A DNA stretch of 64,000 nt from Bog-756 sp963738545 (lineage in GTDB: Bacteria > Actinomycetota > Acidimicrobiia > Acidimicrobiales > RAAP-2), in assembly GCA_963738545.1 (NCBI GenBank), contig CAVTXA010000008.1, positions 744,001 through 808,000 of the forward strand. Direction: 5' to 3'. Shown here piece by piece: positions 17,565 to 25,429 of the stretch. The position numbers and the translations under genes are program-made. The notes beneath the pieces were generated by a model, which ran no database searches, was not told the DNA's origin, and saw nothing but the letters and a program-made list of their open reading frames with translations. How positions within the stretch are numbered: position 1 is the stretch's first letter; every line of letters starts with the position of its first letter.

Positions 17565-18719
17565 ATGGACTTCGCCCTGCCGGCCGAGGACGACGCTCGA
17601 CGGATGGCGTTGCGCCACTGGCTGGGGGACCACCCGAGGCCGACGGCCCGCCAGCTGGCCGAGCGCGGCCTGGTGGCACCCCACTGGCCACCGCCCTGGG
17701 GGCTGGGGGCCGATCCCTCCCATCAGCTCATCGTGGACGACGAGCTGAGGCGGGCCGGAGTCCGGCGGCCGGACAACACCATCGGCATTGGTTGGGCCGG
17801 GCCCACCATCCTCCACGCCGGATCGGAGGCGCAGAAACGGCGCTACCTCGTACCCCTCCTGGCCGGCGAGGAGATCTGGTGCCAGCTGTTCAGCGAGCCG
17901 GGGGCCGGCTCCGACCTGGCCTCGCTCACCACCCGGGCGGTCCCGGACGGCGACGAGTGGGTGGTCCAGGGCCACAAGGTGTGGACCTCGTACGCCCACC
18001 AGGCCCAGTTCGGCATCCTGCTGGCCCGCACCGAGCCCGAAGCCCCTCGCCACCAGGGGATCTCGTACTTCATCTGCCCGATGGACCTGCCGGGGGTGTC
18101 CGTCCGGCCCCTGATCGACATGACCGGTACCCACACCTTCAACGAGGTGACGCTGGACGGCGTCCGCCTCCCGGCGGACAGCCTGGTCGGACAACGGGGT
18201 CACGGATGGTCGCTGGCCAAGGTCACCCTGGGCAACGAGCGGGTCTCGCTGTCGGGCTCGGGAGCCCTCTGGGGCATGGGCCCCACCGCCGAGGACCTGA
18301 TCGACCTCGTTCGACGATCAGGGGAGCCGGTCACCCCGCCGATGCGTCAGCGCCTGGCCGGACTGTGGGCGGAGGGCGAGATCCTCCGGCTGCTACGCCT
18401 GCGCACCGTGTCGGCGGCGGTGGCGGGCCAGGAGCCCGGTCCCGAGGCATCGGTGCGCAAGGCGCTGGCCGACGAGCACGGGCAACACGTCATGGAGGTG
18501 GCCAACGATCTGGCCGGGGCCAGGGGCATGATCCAGGGGGCCACGCCGGTCCTGGCTACCGGCCCGGCCGGGGACCGGGTGGTCGATCCGGTGTGGAGCT
18601 ACGGCCTGTTGTTCTCGCCGGCCCTGACCATCGGGGGAGGGACGGCCGAGGTGCAGCGCAACATCGTCGCCGAGCGCTCCCTGGGCCTTCCGCACGACCC
18701 TCCGGCCGGAGCCGCCTGA
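17565..18719 (+). CDS. Acyl-CoA dehydrogenase family protein
   Basis: A 384-residue FAD-dependent enzyme that introduces a 2,3 double bond into an acyl-CoA. The FAD/substrate motif FSEPGAGSDLASL is at about 110-122, VVQGHKVWTSYAHQA follows, and the C-terminal half shows the FAD-binding SYGLLFSPALTIGGGTAEVQ and RNIVAERSLGLP. The usual catalytic Glu in the YE.A-type motif is not obvious, so it may belong to a divergent or heteromeric FadE branch like those of sterol degradation. The ATG at 17565 is chosen by the upstream -10 box and by the family start; the longer open frame is fortuitous. It is divergent from the fadD-like gene. Confidence 0.88.
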   Translation: MDFALPAEDDARRMALRHWLGDHPRPTARQLAERGLVAPHWPPPWGLGADPSHQLIVDDELRRAGVRRPDNTIGIGWAGPTILHAGSEAQKRRYLVPLLAGEEIWCQLFSEPGAGSDLASLTTRAVPDGDEWVVQGHKVWTSYAHQAQFGILLARTEPEAPRHQGISYFICPMDLPGVSVRPLIDMTGTHTFNEVTLDGVRLPADSLVGQRGHGWSLAKVTLGNERVSLSGSGALWGMGPTAEDLIDLVRRSGEPVTPPMRQRLAGLWAEGEILRLLRLRTVSAAVAGQEPGPEASVRKALADEHGQHVMEVANDLAGARGMIQGATPVLATGPAGDRVVDPVWSYGLLFSPALTIGGGTAEVQRNIVAERSLGLPHDPPAGAA

Positions 18720-18783
18720 TCGGGCCGGGCCGGGGCCTCGTCCATGGGCCGAGCAGCGGTCTCGTTGCTCTGCCGAGCAGCGG

Positions 18784-19260
18784 TCAGACGGACAGCGGAC
18801 CGGCGTCCTCGTACCCCTGGCGCACACCGTGCCCGGCCTGGCGCACCAGCTGCTCGGGCTCGTAGAGCATCCAGTAGGCGTTCCTGGCGTGTTTCCGGGA
18901 CCGGTTCACGCACACCTTGGCCAGGGCGGCGGGATCCTCCTCTTCGTTCTCATGGACGAAGACCTCGAGGATGTGGGTCGATGTCATCAACTGGGCCTGC
19001 ATCAGCCCCTGGGAGGCCTCGTGGGCGCAGACCTGATCGATGTCGGCCTTGCCGGGCATGCCGAGGGCCACGACGATGAGACAGCCCTCGCGCTCGATGA
19101 TCCGTTTGCACTCCACGGCCAGGTCCTTGAAGCCGGGCACCGTCCGACGGACCACCTCGAAGGTCGTCCCGAATCCGGGGCAGTCCTTCAGCTCGTCGAT
19201 GGCCTCGCCGCCCATGTCGAAGCGGGCGAACATGGTGTCGACGACGCCGATGCGGTCCAT
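18784..19260 (-). CDS. ribC: Riboflavin synthase, archaeal type
   Basis: A 158-residue protein that would convert two 6,7-dimethyl-8-ribityllumazine molecules to riboflavin. It matches the archaeal RibC family along its whole length: IGVVDTMFARFDMGGEAIDE at the start, VRRTVPGFKDLAVECKR, VALGMPG near 75, and the signature CAHEASQGLMQAQLMTSTHI followed by LEVFVHE. This family is related to lumazine synthase (RibH) and unrelated to the usual two-domain bacterial RibE, so its occurrence here is notable. Plain RibH is excluded by the CAHEAS motif. A -10-like TAGGAT lies 7 bases upstream of the ATG, suggesting a leaderless message. It diverges from bioA; no other rib gene is in the window. Confidence 0.88.
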   Translation of the reverse strand: MDRIGVVDTMFARFDMGGEAIDELKDCPGFGTTFEVVRRTVPGFKDLAVECKRIIEREGCLIVVALGMPGKADIDQVCAHEASQGLMQAQLMTSTHILEVFVHENEEEDPAALAKVCVNRSRKHARNAYWMLYEPEQLVRQAGHGVRQGYEDAGPLSV

Positions 19261-19267
19261 GGGCGGA

Positions 19268-19273
19268 ATCCTA
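19268..19273 (-). promoter_or_regulatory. -10 box TAGGAT of the riboflavin synthase gene
   Basis: On the minus strand TAGGAT ends 7 bases before the ATG at 19260. No FMN riboswitch (RFN element) fits in the short leader. Confidence 0.5.
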
Positions 19274-19365
19274 CCGGCCGGCGTAAGGATCCAGGCAGGG
19301 GGCCGGCGGGAACGGGCCACGGCCCCGGTTCGACCAGGCCCTCCGGGTCGACAAGAATCTCCCCG

Positions 19366-20697
19366 ATGAGCGACCCGCCGCCCCTTCGAACGTTGCCCCG
19401 ATCGTGGGTTGAGCGGGACGCGGCCGTGGTGTGGCACGGCTTCACCCAGATGGCCTCCTACCCGGACAACTCGCCGGTCACGGTGGAACGGGCGGAGGGC
19501 CGGGAGCTCATCGACGTCGACGGTCGGCGGTACTTCGATGCCATCTCGTCCCTGTGGGTGACCACGTTGGGCCATCACGTGCCGGAGTTGGACGCCGCTG
19601 TGATCGACCAGCTGGGGAAGGTGGCCCACGCCACGTTGCTGGGCAACGGGAGCCGTGCCGCCGTGGAGTTCGCCGAGGCCCTGGCGGCGGTGGTGCCGGT
19701 GACCGACGCCCATGTGCTCTTCGCCTCCGACGGTGCCGTGGCCGTCGAGCAGGCCCTCAAGATCGCCTTCCAGTACTGGGTCAACCGGGGGGAGTCCGGG
19801 CACCACCGGTTCCTCGCTCTCGGTGACGCCTACCACGGGGACACGGTCGGGTCCCTGTCCCTGGGCGACGGCGGGTTCGGCACCACGATCTTCGACCCGC
19901 TCCGATTCCCGGTGCTGCGCACCCCCGGCTACGCCACCGAGGACTGGGCCACCAAGATGGTCGGCTGCATTGAGGCCAACGCCGACACCCTGGCCGCCGT
20001 GGTCATCGAGCCGCTGGTCCAGGGGGCGTCGGGCATCCTGGTGGCCGAGCCCTCCGACCTGGCCCGGGTCGGGGAGGCGTGCCGGTCCCATGGGGTGCTG
20101 CTCATCTGCGACGAGGTGGCGACGGGCTTCGGCCGGACGGGCAAGCTGTTCGCCTCGGAATGGGCCGGTCCCGCGTTCCGCCCGGACCTGGTCTGCCTGG
20201 GCAAGGGCATCACCGGCGGGTACCTGCCCCTTTCGGCCACGGTGGCGTCGGGCCGGGTGTTCGAGGCCTTCGAGGGTCCCGATCTCAGCGAGTCGACCTT
20301 CTACCACGGCCACTCCTACGGCGGGAACGCCCTGGCCTGTGCCGTGGCCCTGCGCCATCTGCAACTGATCGACGAGTGGGACGTCCTGGCCAACGTGGAG
20401 GCCACGGCCCGCCACCTGGCGGTGCGTCTGGACGAGTCGGTGACCGGACGACCGGGCGTGGGCGCCGTCCGCCAGCGGGGACTCATGGTCGGCGTGGCGC
20501 TCGATCCGCCGCCCGGTGCGGAGCGTTGGGGCCGTCGTGTCTGCGCCGGTGCGGTGGGGCGGGGCGTCCTCCTCCGGCCTCTAGGCGACGTCGTGGTGGT
20601 GATGCCCCCGCTCACCACCACCACCGGGGAGATCGACCGGGTGGTCGACGTCCTGGCCGCCGCCATCGACGACGTGTGGGCCGAGGACCGTCGGTGA
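19366..20697 (+). CDS. bioA: Adenosylmethionine-8-amino-7-oxononanoate aminotransferase
   Basis: A 443-residue class III aminotransferase forming 7,8-diaminopelargonate from 8-amino-7-oxononanoate, with SAM as amino donor. Family landmarks: SSLWVTTLGHHVPELD near 62, the PLP phosphate loop region FASDGAVAVEQALKIA, FLALGDAYHGDTVGS, LICDEVATGFGRTGK with the ring-stacking Asp, and the PLP lysine in LGKGITGGYLPLS near residue 280. TFYHGHSYGGNALAC is typical of BioA. The ATG at 19366 follows a weak site; the frame is open upstream without homology. The stop overlaps bioF (GTGA). The operon bioA-bioF-bioD makes dethiobiotin; bioB lies 9 kb away. Confidence 0.95.
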   Translation: MSDPPPLRTLPRSWVERDAAVVWHGFTQMASYPDNSPVTVERAEGRELIDVDGRRYFDAISSLWVTTLGHHVPELDAAVIDQLGKVAHATLLGNGSRAAVEFAEALAAVVPVTDAHVLFASDGAVAVEQALKIAFQYWVNRGESGHHRFLALGDAYHGDTVGSLSLGDGGFGTTIFDPLRFPVLRTPGYATEDWATKMVGCIEANADTLAAVVIEPLVQGASGILVAEPSDLARVGEACRSHGVLLICDEVATGFGRTGKLFASEWAGPAFRPDLVCLGKGITGGYLPLSATVASGRVFEAFEGPDLSESTFYHGHSYGGNALACAVALRHLQLIDEWDVLANVEATARHLAVRLDESVTGRPGVGAVRQRGLMVGVALDPPPGAERWGRRVCAGAVGRGVLLRPLGDVVVVMPPLTTTTGEIDRVVDVLAAAIDDVWAEDRR

Positions 20698-21995
20698 CCG
20701 GGGCCGGGCCGCCACTCGACGTGGCCTCCAGGGCGACCCCGCGGCCCGACGTCGTCGCCGTGCCGGGGGACTCGGCCTGGAGCGCGTGGGTGGACGAGTC
20801 GTGCGCCGTCGTGGAGTCGGCCGGACAGTGGCGCCGACCCCGCTCCTTCGACGCCCGGGGGCCGGCCGGCCTGCTGGAGGGGGCCGGCATCGGTGCCGAC
20901 GGGTCCCTCGGGCCGGACGACGCCGGCCCCGTTGTCTCGTTCGCGTCCAACGACTATCTCGGTCTCACCACCGACCCCGACGTGGTGGTGGCGGCCCACC
21001 GCGCCCTGGACCGGTGGGGCTCGGGGTCGGGGGCCTCACGGCTGGTCACCGGATCGCGTCCGGTCCACCACGCCTTGGAGGTCGCCCTGGCGGCGTGGAA
21101 GGGATGCACCCGGGCCACGCTCTTCCCCACCGGGTTTGCCGCCAACCTGGCGGTGCTGTCGGTCTTCGGGACCGAGGGTGCCCACGTGTTCTCCGACGAG
21201 CTCAACCATGCCTCGATCATCGACGGCTGCCGCATGGGCCGGGCCGACGTGACGGTCGTTCCCCACCGCGACCTGTCCCGCCTGGACGCCGCGGTGTCCC
21301 GGACGCCGGGACGGCCGATCATCATCTCGGACACCGTGTTCTCCATGGACGGGGACGAGGCGGACCTCGACGGACTGGTGGCGGTGGCGGCGCGCCACGG
21401 TGCGTTGTTGATCCTGGATGAGGCCCATGCCGTCCTCGGCCCCGAACTGCCGTCCGGCACTGCGTCCAGCGGGGTGGACCTGCTCCGGATGGGCACGCTG
21501 TCCAAGACCCTCGGATCCCTCGGGGGCTTCGTGGCCGGCCCGACCCGGTTCGTGGAGCTCCTGGTGAACCGGGCCCGCCCGTACATCTTCACCACGGCCA
21601 CCACGCCGGCCGACGCCGCTGCGGCCCTGGCCGCCGTTGGGATCGTGACCTCGGCCCGGGGTGGCGACCTGCGCTCCCGGTTGACCGGGCACGTGGACCG
21701 GGTGGCGGCGGCCGTGGGTCGTCCGGGTCACCGGTCGCCCATCATCCCGGTGGTCATCGGGGACGAGGCCGACGCCGTGGCCGCATCGGCCGAACTGCTG
21801 GCCCGGGGCCTGTGGGTTCCGGCCATTCGACCGCCCACCGTCCCACGCGGGACGTCGAGGCTGCGGATCACCCTCTCGGCGGTCCACACCGACGACCAGG
21901 TTGACCATCTGGTCGACAACCTGGTGGACCTGGGCCTGGCCGCGCCCGGGCCGCGGGACCGGGTCGCACGCCGTCGGGACGACGTTGCGTCCTGA
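20694..21995 (+). CDS. bioF: 8-amino-7-oxononanoate synthase
   Basis: A 433-residue PLP enzyme condensing pimeloyl-thioester with alanine. SFASNDYLGL near 82-91, WGSGSGASRLVTGS, the ring-stacking His region LNHASIIDGCRMG, LLILDEAHAVLG and the PLP lysine in LRMGTLSKTLGSLGG near 271 are intact. The protein is about 45 residues longer at the N-terminus than the typical 385; this extra part (Pro/Ala/Asp-rich) is real if GTG 20694 is the start, which I choose because it overlaps the bioA stop by four bases. An internal start closer to the conserved core is possible. bioD overlaps its 3' end. Confidence 0.94.
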   Translation: MTGAGPPLDVASRATPRPDVVAVPGDSAWSAWVDESCAVVESAGQWRRPRSFDARGPAGLLEGAGIGADGSLGPDDAGPVVSFASNDYLGLTTDPDVVVAAHRALDRWGSGSGASRLVTGSRPVHHALEVALAAWKGCTRATLFPTGFAANLAVLSVFGTEGAHVFSDELNHASIIDGCRMGRADVTVVPHRDLSRLDAAVSRTPGRPIIISDTVFSMDGDEADLDGLVAVAARHGALLILDEAHAVLGPELPSGTASSGVDLLRMGTLSKTLGSLGGFVAGPTRFVELLVNRARPYIFTTATTPADAAAALAAVGIVTSARGGDLRSRLTGHVDRVAAAVGRPGHRSPIIPVVIGDEADAVAASAELLARGLWVPAIRPPTVPRGTSRLRITLSAVHTDDQVDHLVDNLVDLGLAAPGPRDRVARRRDDVAS

Positions 21996-22710
21996 ACGCT
22001 TGGTCCTGGTGTGCGGCACCGGGACCGAGGTGGGCAAGACCTGGGTGTGCGGTCGGCTCCTGGAGGAGCTGCGGTCACGCGGACTGACCGTGGCGGCGCG
22101 CAAGCCGGCCCAGTCCTTCGACATCGACTCGGAAGGTGGCCGTCTCGGCGGGGCCACCGACGCCGAGCGACTGGGTGAGGCGTCCGGTGAGCACCCCGGT
22201 GCCGTCTGCCATTCGTTCCGGTCGTATCACCGGGCCATGGCCCCGCCGATGGCCGCCGAGGCCCTGGGTCTGCCGCCGTTCACCGTGGCCGAGCTGATCG
22301 AGGAGATGGTCTGGCCCGGTGACGGGGTCCAGGTCGGGGTGGTGGAGATGGCCGGAGGTGTCCGATCCCCCCAAGCCTCCGACGGCGATGTCGTGGACAT
22401 GGTGGCGATGCTGGCCCCCGACGTGGTGCTGCTGGTCGCCGACGCCGGGCTCGGGACCATCAACGGTGTGCGGATGTCGATGGACGCCCTGTCCGGCGCG
22501 CCGGCCGCCGACGGGGCCCGGACCGTGGTCGTCCTGGACCGGTTCGACGGACACCACGACATCCACCGGCGCAACCGGGAGTGGCTCGTCGAGCGCAACG
22601 GCTACCGGGTGGTGGTGGTCCCCGGAGGGGAGTCGGAGCTGGCCGACCTGGTGAGCGGCGAAGGGGACGACGGGCCGGGCCGGGCCCCTGATCCCGGTCT
22701 GCCGGCGTAG
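21985..22710 (+). CDS. bioD: ATP-dependent dethiobiotin synthetase
   Basis: A protein of about 241 residues that closes the ureido ring of dethiobiotin from diaminopelargonate, CO2 and ATP. The P-loop GTGTEVGKTWV is at residues 9-19, followed by AARKPAQSF (the conserved Lys-Pro of BioD), and VGVVEMAGGVRSP in the middle, equivalent to the E-G-AGG substrate loop. The start is uncertain: TTG 21985 is preferred because it overlaps the bioF stop by 11 bases, but TTG 22000 or GTG 22009 are possible. It ends the biotin operon; the following gene is convergent. Confidence 0.9.
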   Translation: MRPERLVLVCGTGTEVGKTWVCGRLLEELRSRGLTVAARKPAQSFDIDSEGGRLGGATDAERLGEASGEHPGAVCHSFRSYHRAMAPPMAAEALGLPPFTVAELIEEMVWPGDGVQVGVVEMAGGVRSPQASDGDVVDMVAMLAPDVVLLVADAGLGTINGVRMSMDALSGAPAADGARTVVVLDRFDGHHDIHRRNREWLVERNGYRVVVVPGGESELADLVSGEGDDGPGRAPDPGLPA

Positions 22711-22764
22711 CCGGGTCACCGAGGCGCGGCCGTCAGGTCGATCAGCAGGTGGTCCCCCGGGGGG

Positions 22765-23682
22765 TCAGAACCCGAAGCCGGCCGCCTCGACCACGGCCCG
22801 GCTGAACGGGCGGGTCAGCGTCCGGAGCTCGGAGCACTCGTCTTCGGACAGCGCCTCGTAGGCGTAGACGGCAGCGCGGTCGGTCTCGTCCTCGATCGCC
22901 TCCCGGAGGGAGACCCCCCGCTCGGTGAGCGCCACCGTCGCCCGGTGGCCGCCCGTCGGCTCCACCCTGGTCACCAGATCCCTCGCCACCAGCCGGTCGA
23001 CCCCGGCCTCCCACGTGGCGTCCGGCCACCCCCGTGTGCCCTTGAGGAAGGCCTCGGGCAGGTCGCCGGTGGCCAGATGCAGGCCGAGGGCCTCGACCGG
23101 ATCGAGGTCGTGCATGACCAGTGCGGCGATGTGGCCGTCGCCGCGGTACTCGCGCAGGAGGGTCTGGGCGTGCCACAGCTCGAGGTGGGCCGGCCCGGGC
23201 CACGGCAGGCCGGCGTGGGCGGCGAACAGGGGCCGCCCTTCGTAGCGCTGTGCCGCCCGTTCGGCGGCCCTGCGGGCCAGGACCGCCGCCCGGACCATCT
23301 CGGGGGAGTCCACGGCCGCACCCAGCATGCGACGAAGCGCGGCATCGGCGGCGTCGAGGCGGGCGGCCAGAACCGCGGCCGGGGAGGCGATCGTCCACGC
23401 TTCGGGGATGACGTCCCGCACCAGACCGGGGTAGAAGTTGAAGAACGTGGCGATCACCGTGTCGGCCCCCACGGCCCCCATGGCCGCCGACCGCGAGGCG
23501 AAGTAGCCGGCCTCGGCCCGCAGGCCCAGTCGGGCGTAGGACTGGCCGGCCTCCGGGGCGAAGTAGATCATCCCGTGCAGGGGCTCCACGGTCCGGCACG
23601 TCTTTCGGGCCGTGAGCGGATTCAGCGCGCCGTGCGGATCCGCCGTGCGTTGGGGGGACGGGGGGGTGGGATGGGTGACCAT
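22765..23682 (-). CDS. SCO6745 family protein
   Basis: A 305-residue actinobacterial protein recognised by KTCRTVEPLHGMIYFAPEA near residue 27, GLRAEAGYFASRSAAMGAVG, and the C-terminal half with THGWPDATWEAGVDRL-like and VALTERGVSLREAIEDETD segments, which look like a winged-helix/MarR-type module. The family has no assigned function; it is predicted to be soluble and all-alpha with a C-terminal DNA-binding-like domain. The ATG at 23682 is chosen because a TACCGT box ends 5 bases upstream and the family starts here. It is convergent with bioD and divergent from the NfeD-like gene. Confidence 0.8.
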   Translation of the reverse strand: MVTHPTPPSPQRTADPHGALNPLTARKTCRTVEPLHGMIYFAPEAGQSYARLGLRAEAGYFASRSAAMGAVGADTVIATFFNFYPGLVRDVIPEAWTIASPAAVLAARLDAADAALRRMLGAAVDSPEMVRAAVLARRAAERAAQRYEGRPLFAAHAGLPWPGPAHLELWHAQTLLREYRGDGHIAALVMHDLDPVEALGLHLATGDLPEAFLKGTRGWPDATWEAGVDRLVARDLVTRVEPTGGHRATVALTERGVSLREAIEDETDRAAVYAYEALSEDECSELRTLTRPFSRAVVEAAGFGF

Positions 23683-23687
23683 GGACC

Positions 23688-23693
23688 ACGGTA
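23688..23693 (-). promoter_or_regulatory. -10 box TACCGT, leaderless type
   Basis: On the minus strand TACCGT ends 5 bases before the ATG at 23682 of the SCO6745 family gene. Confidence 0.45.
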
Positions 23694-23896
23694 TCCCGGG
23701 GTACGGGTGTGGTTGGGGTGCGCCGACCGCACGGGAGGATCGGGCGGTCGGGGCGGATGGCGCTGCGGTCGCCGCGGCGGATCGGCCGGCCCCGCTGCCG
23801 GGAGGGGCCTCGGGGCCCAGGCCGTATAGTGCTGATCGGAGGGCTGGGTCTGGACGGCATGGGCGCCCGGGCCCGACGTCGGAAACGGAGAGGGCG

Positions 23897-24109
23897 ATGC
23901 TGAACGGGGTCTCGGGCATGATCGGCGAGACGGCGGTGGTCAAGAAGCCGGTCTCCGACAGCCATCGGCCGGGTTCGGTCTTCTCGCGGGGTGAGGAGTG
24001 GTACGCCGTGTCCCTCTTCCCCGGCACCACCATCGAGGCCGGGACCACTGTGGTGGTGGCCGACGTGGAACGCGGCCTGCTGGTCGTATACCCCACGGAC
24101 GACGCCTGA
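23897..24109 (+). CDS. Short NfeD-like C-terminal (OB-fold) domain protein
   Basis: A 70-residue protein that consists only of an NfeD-type beta-barrel: SGMIGETAVVKKP at the start, EEWYAVSLFPGTTIEAGTTV in the middle and VVVADVERGLLVVYP at the end, the standard order of the NfeD C-terminal domain. It has no membrane segment and no ClpP-like protease part. NfeD domains pair with stomatin/SPFH proteins, and the next gene is exactly such a protein, which supports the call. GGGCGATG gives a weak ribosome site before the ATG at 23897. The 160-base gap to the SPFH gene contains that gene's own promoter-like box. Confidence 0.7.
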   Translation: MLNGVSGMIGETAVVKKPVSDSHRPGSVFSRGEEWYAVSLFPGTTIEAGTTVVVADVERGLLVVYPTDDA

Positions 24110-24242
24110 GCGTCCCGGGCCCGAGGGGCACGGGCCGGCCCACGGGTCGGTCGACCGGCGCCGTCGGGTCGGGGCCGGGACCCCGGCCGGACCCCGGTGG
24201 GCTTCGACTCCCGGCGCGGTGCGGTCCGGACCCCCGAGTGCC

Positions 24243-24248
24243 TACAGT
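24243..24248 (+). promoter_or_regulatory. -10-like TACAGT before the SPFH gene
   Basis: TACAGT is followed by a 21-base stretch holding a strong AGGAGGTGG ribosome site and then the ATG at 24270, so this gene has a short leader, unlike many neighbours. Confidence 0.4.
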
Positions 24249-24269
24249 GGTGACCAGGAGGTGGTCGCC

Positions 24270-25292
24270 ATGATCATCGGTTCAGTAGGTGCTTCCATTG
24301 CCCTGGCGGTGGTGGCCGTCGCCATCTTCGCCCTCATCGTCGTGTTCCTGAAGTCGTGCCTGAAGGTGGTCCAACAGGGCTGCGTGGGCGTGATCAAGCG
24401 GTTCGGTGAGTTCAAGAGCATCAAGCAGCCGGGACTCCACGTGCTGATGCCCCTGGCCGACCGCATGGACAAGGTCGACGTGCGTGAGTTCCCGAGGACC
24501 GGTGACCAACAGGCGGTGATCACCAAGGACAACGTGTCGCTTTGGGTCAGCGCCACGATCTTCTGCCAGGTCACCGACGTCAAGCTGGCCCTGTTCGAGG
24601 TGAACGACTTCGGGCTGGCCATCGATCAGATGGCCCGGACCGCCCTCCGGGCAGTGTTCGGCGAGCTGACGCTCGACGAGTCCCTCTCGGAGCGGGAGAC
24701 CATCAACTCCAAGATGCAGGACCACATGGCCGAGGCCACGCTCAAGTGGGGGGTGCGACTCAACCGGATCGAGATCCTCGACATCACCCCCCCCACCAAC
24801 GTCCTCCAGGCCATGTCCGAGCAGAAGGAGGCTGAGCAGCACAAGCGGGCGGCCATCCTCAAGTCCGAGGGCGAACAGCAGGCGGCCATCAACAGCGCCC
24901 AGGGCCGCAAACAGGCCAACGTGCTCGAGGCCGAGGGGCAGAAGCAGGCGTCGATCCTGGCCGCCGAGGCGCAGAAGCAGGTCCTCGAGCTGCGGGCCGA
25001 CGGCGAGAAGCGGGCCGCCCAACTCCGCGGCGAGGGGGAGTCGGCTGCGTTGGACGCCATCGACGCATCGATCATCCATCCCAACACCCTGGCCATCATG
25101 CAGCTCCGGGCCCTCCAGGCCCTGGCCACGTCGCCCAACTCCAAGATCGTGGTGCCCTACGAGGCGGCCGGACTGGTGGGGGCGGCCCAGGTGCTGGTGG
25201 ACGCCATGAAGGACGCCGGTACCGGCGACGATGTCGCCAGCCGGACCAACGGAACCGGGGGCAACGGCCGGACCCCGTCGACGGCCGGGTGA
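24270..25292 (+). CDS. SPFH/Band 7 (slipin-like) membrane protein
   Basis: A 340-residue stomatin-like protein. A single N-terminal helix (residues 5-27) anchors it in the membrane; VQQGCVGVIKRFGEFKSI opens the SPFH domain, which extends to about 190 with TGDQQAVITKDNVSLWVSAT. A long Ala/Glu/Gln/Lys-rich coiled coil (about 185-285, with repeated EGE-Q-A and AEAQKQ units) follows, then a short hydrophobic end and a Gly/Thr/Asn-rich tail. Such proteins form ring-shaped oligomers that organise membrane domains and regulate proteases. The strong AGGAGGTGG site fixes the ATG. The NfeD-like gene directly upstream makes the classic stomatin-NfeD pair. Confidence 0.92.
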   Translation: MIIGSVGASIALAVVAVAIFALIVVFLKSCLKVVQQGCVGVIKRFGEFKSIKQPGLHVLMPLADRMDKVDVREFPRTGDQQAVITKDNVSLWVSATIFCQVTDVKLALFEVNDFGLAIDQMARTALRAVFGELTLDESLSERETINSKMQDHMAEATLKWGVRLNRIEILDITPPTNVLQAMSEQKEAEQHKRAAILKSEGEQQAAINSAQGRKQANVLEAEGQKQASILAAEAQKQVLELRADGEKRAAQLRGEGESAALDAIDASIIHPNTLAIMQLRALQALATSPNSKIVVPYEAAGLVGAAQVLVDAMKDAGTGDDVASRTNGTGGNGRTPSTAG

Positions 25293-25429
25293 GCGGGTCC
25301 GCCCGCCGCCCGGGACCCCCGCCGCTCGCCCAGCCGGGGGACGCGGCGAGGAGTAGCCAGACGAACGGTGGTTCTGTCGGTGCGTCGTGGTCACCGCCAG
25401 GGACACCATCATGACCGGGCGTCGCCCGG

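Noticed and set aside
15707..18865. Very long plus-strand open frame (over 1000 codons) opposite the acyl-CoA synthetase gene
   Set aside because: Composition is Arg/Gly/Pro/His-rich with no domains; it is the antisense shadow of a conserved gene in high-GC DNA.
22754..22770. CCCCCGGGGGG palindrome between bioD and the convergent SCO6745 gene as a terminator
   Set aside because: Too short, no loop and no T-run; probably chance in GC-rich DNA.
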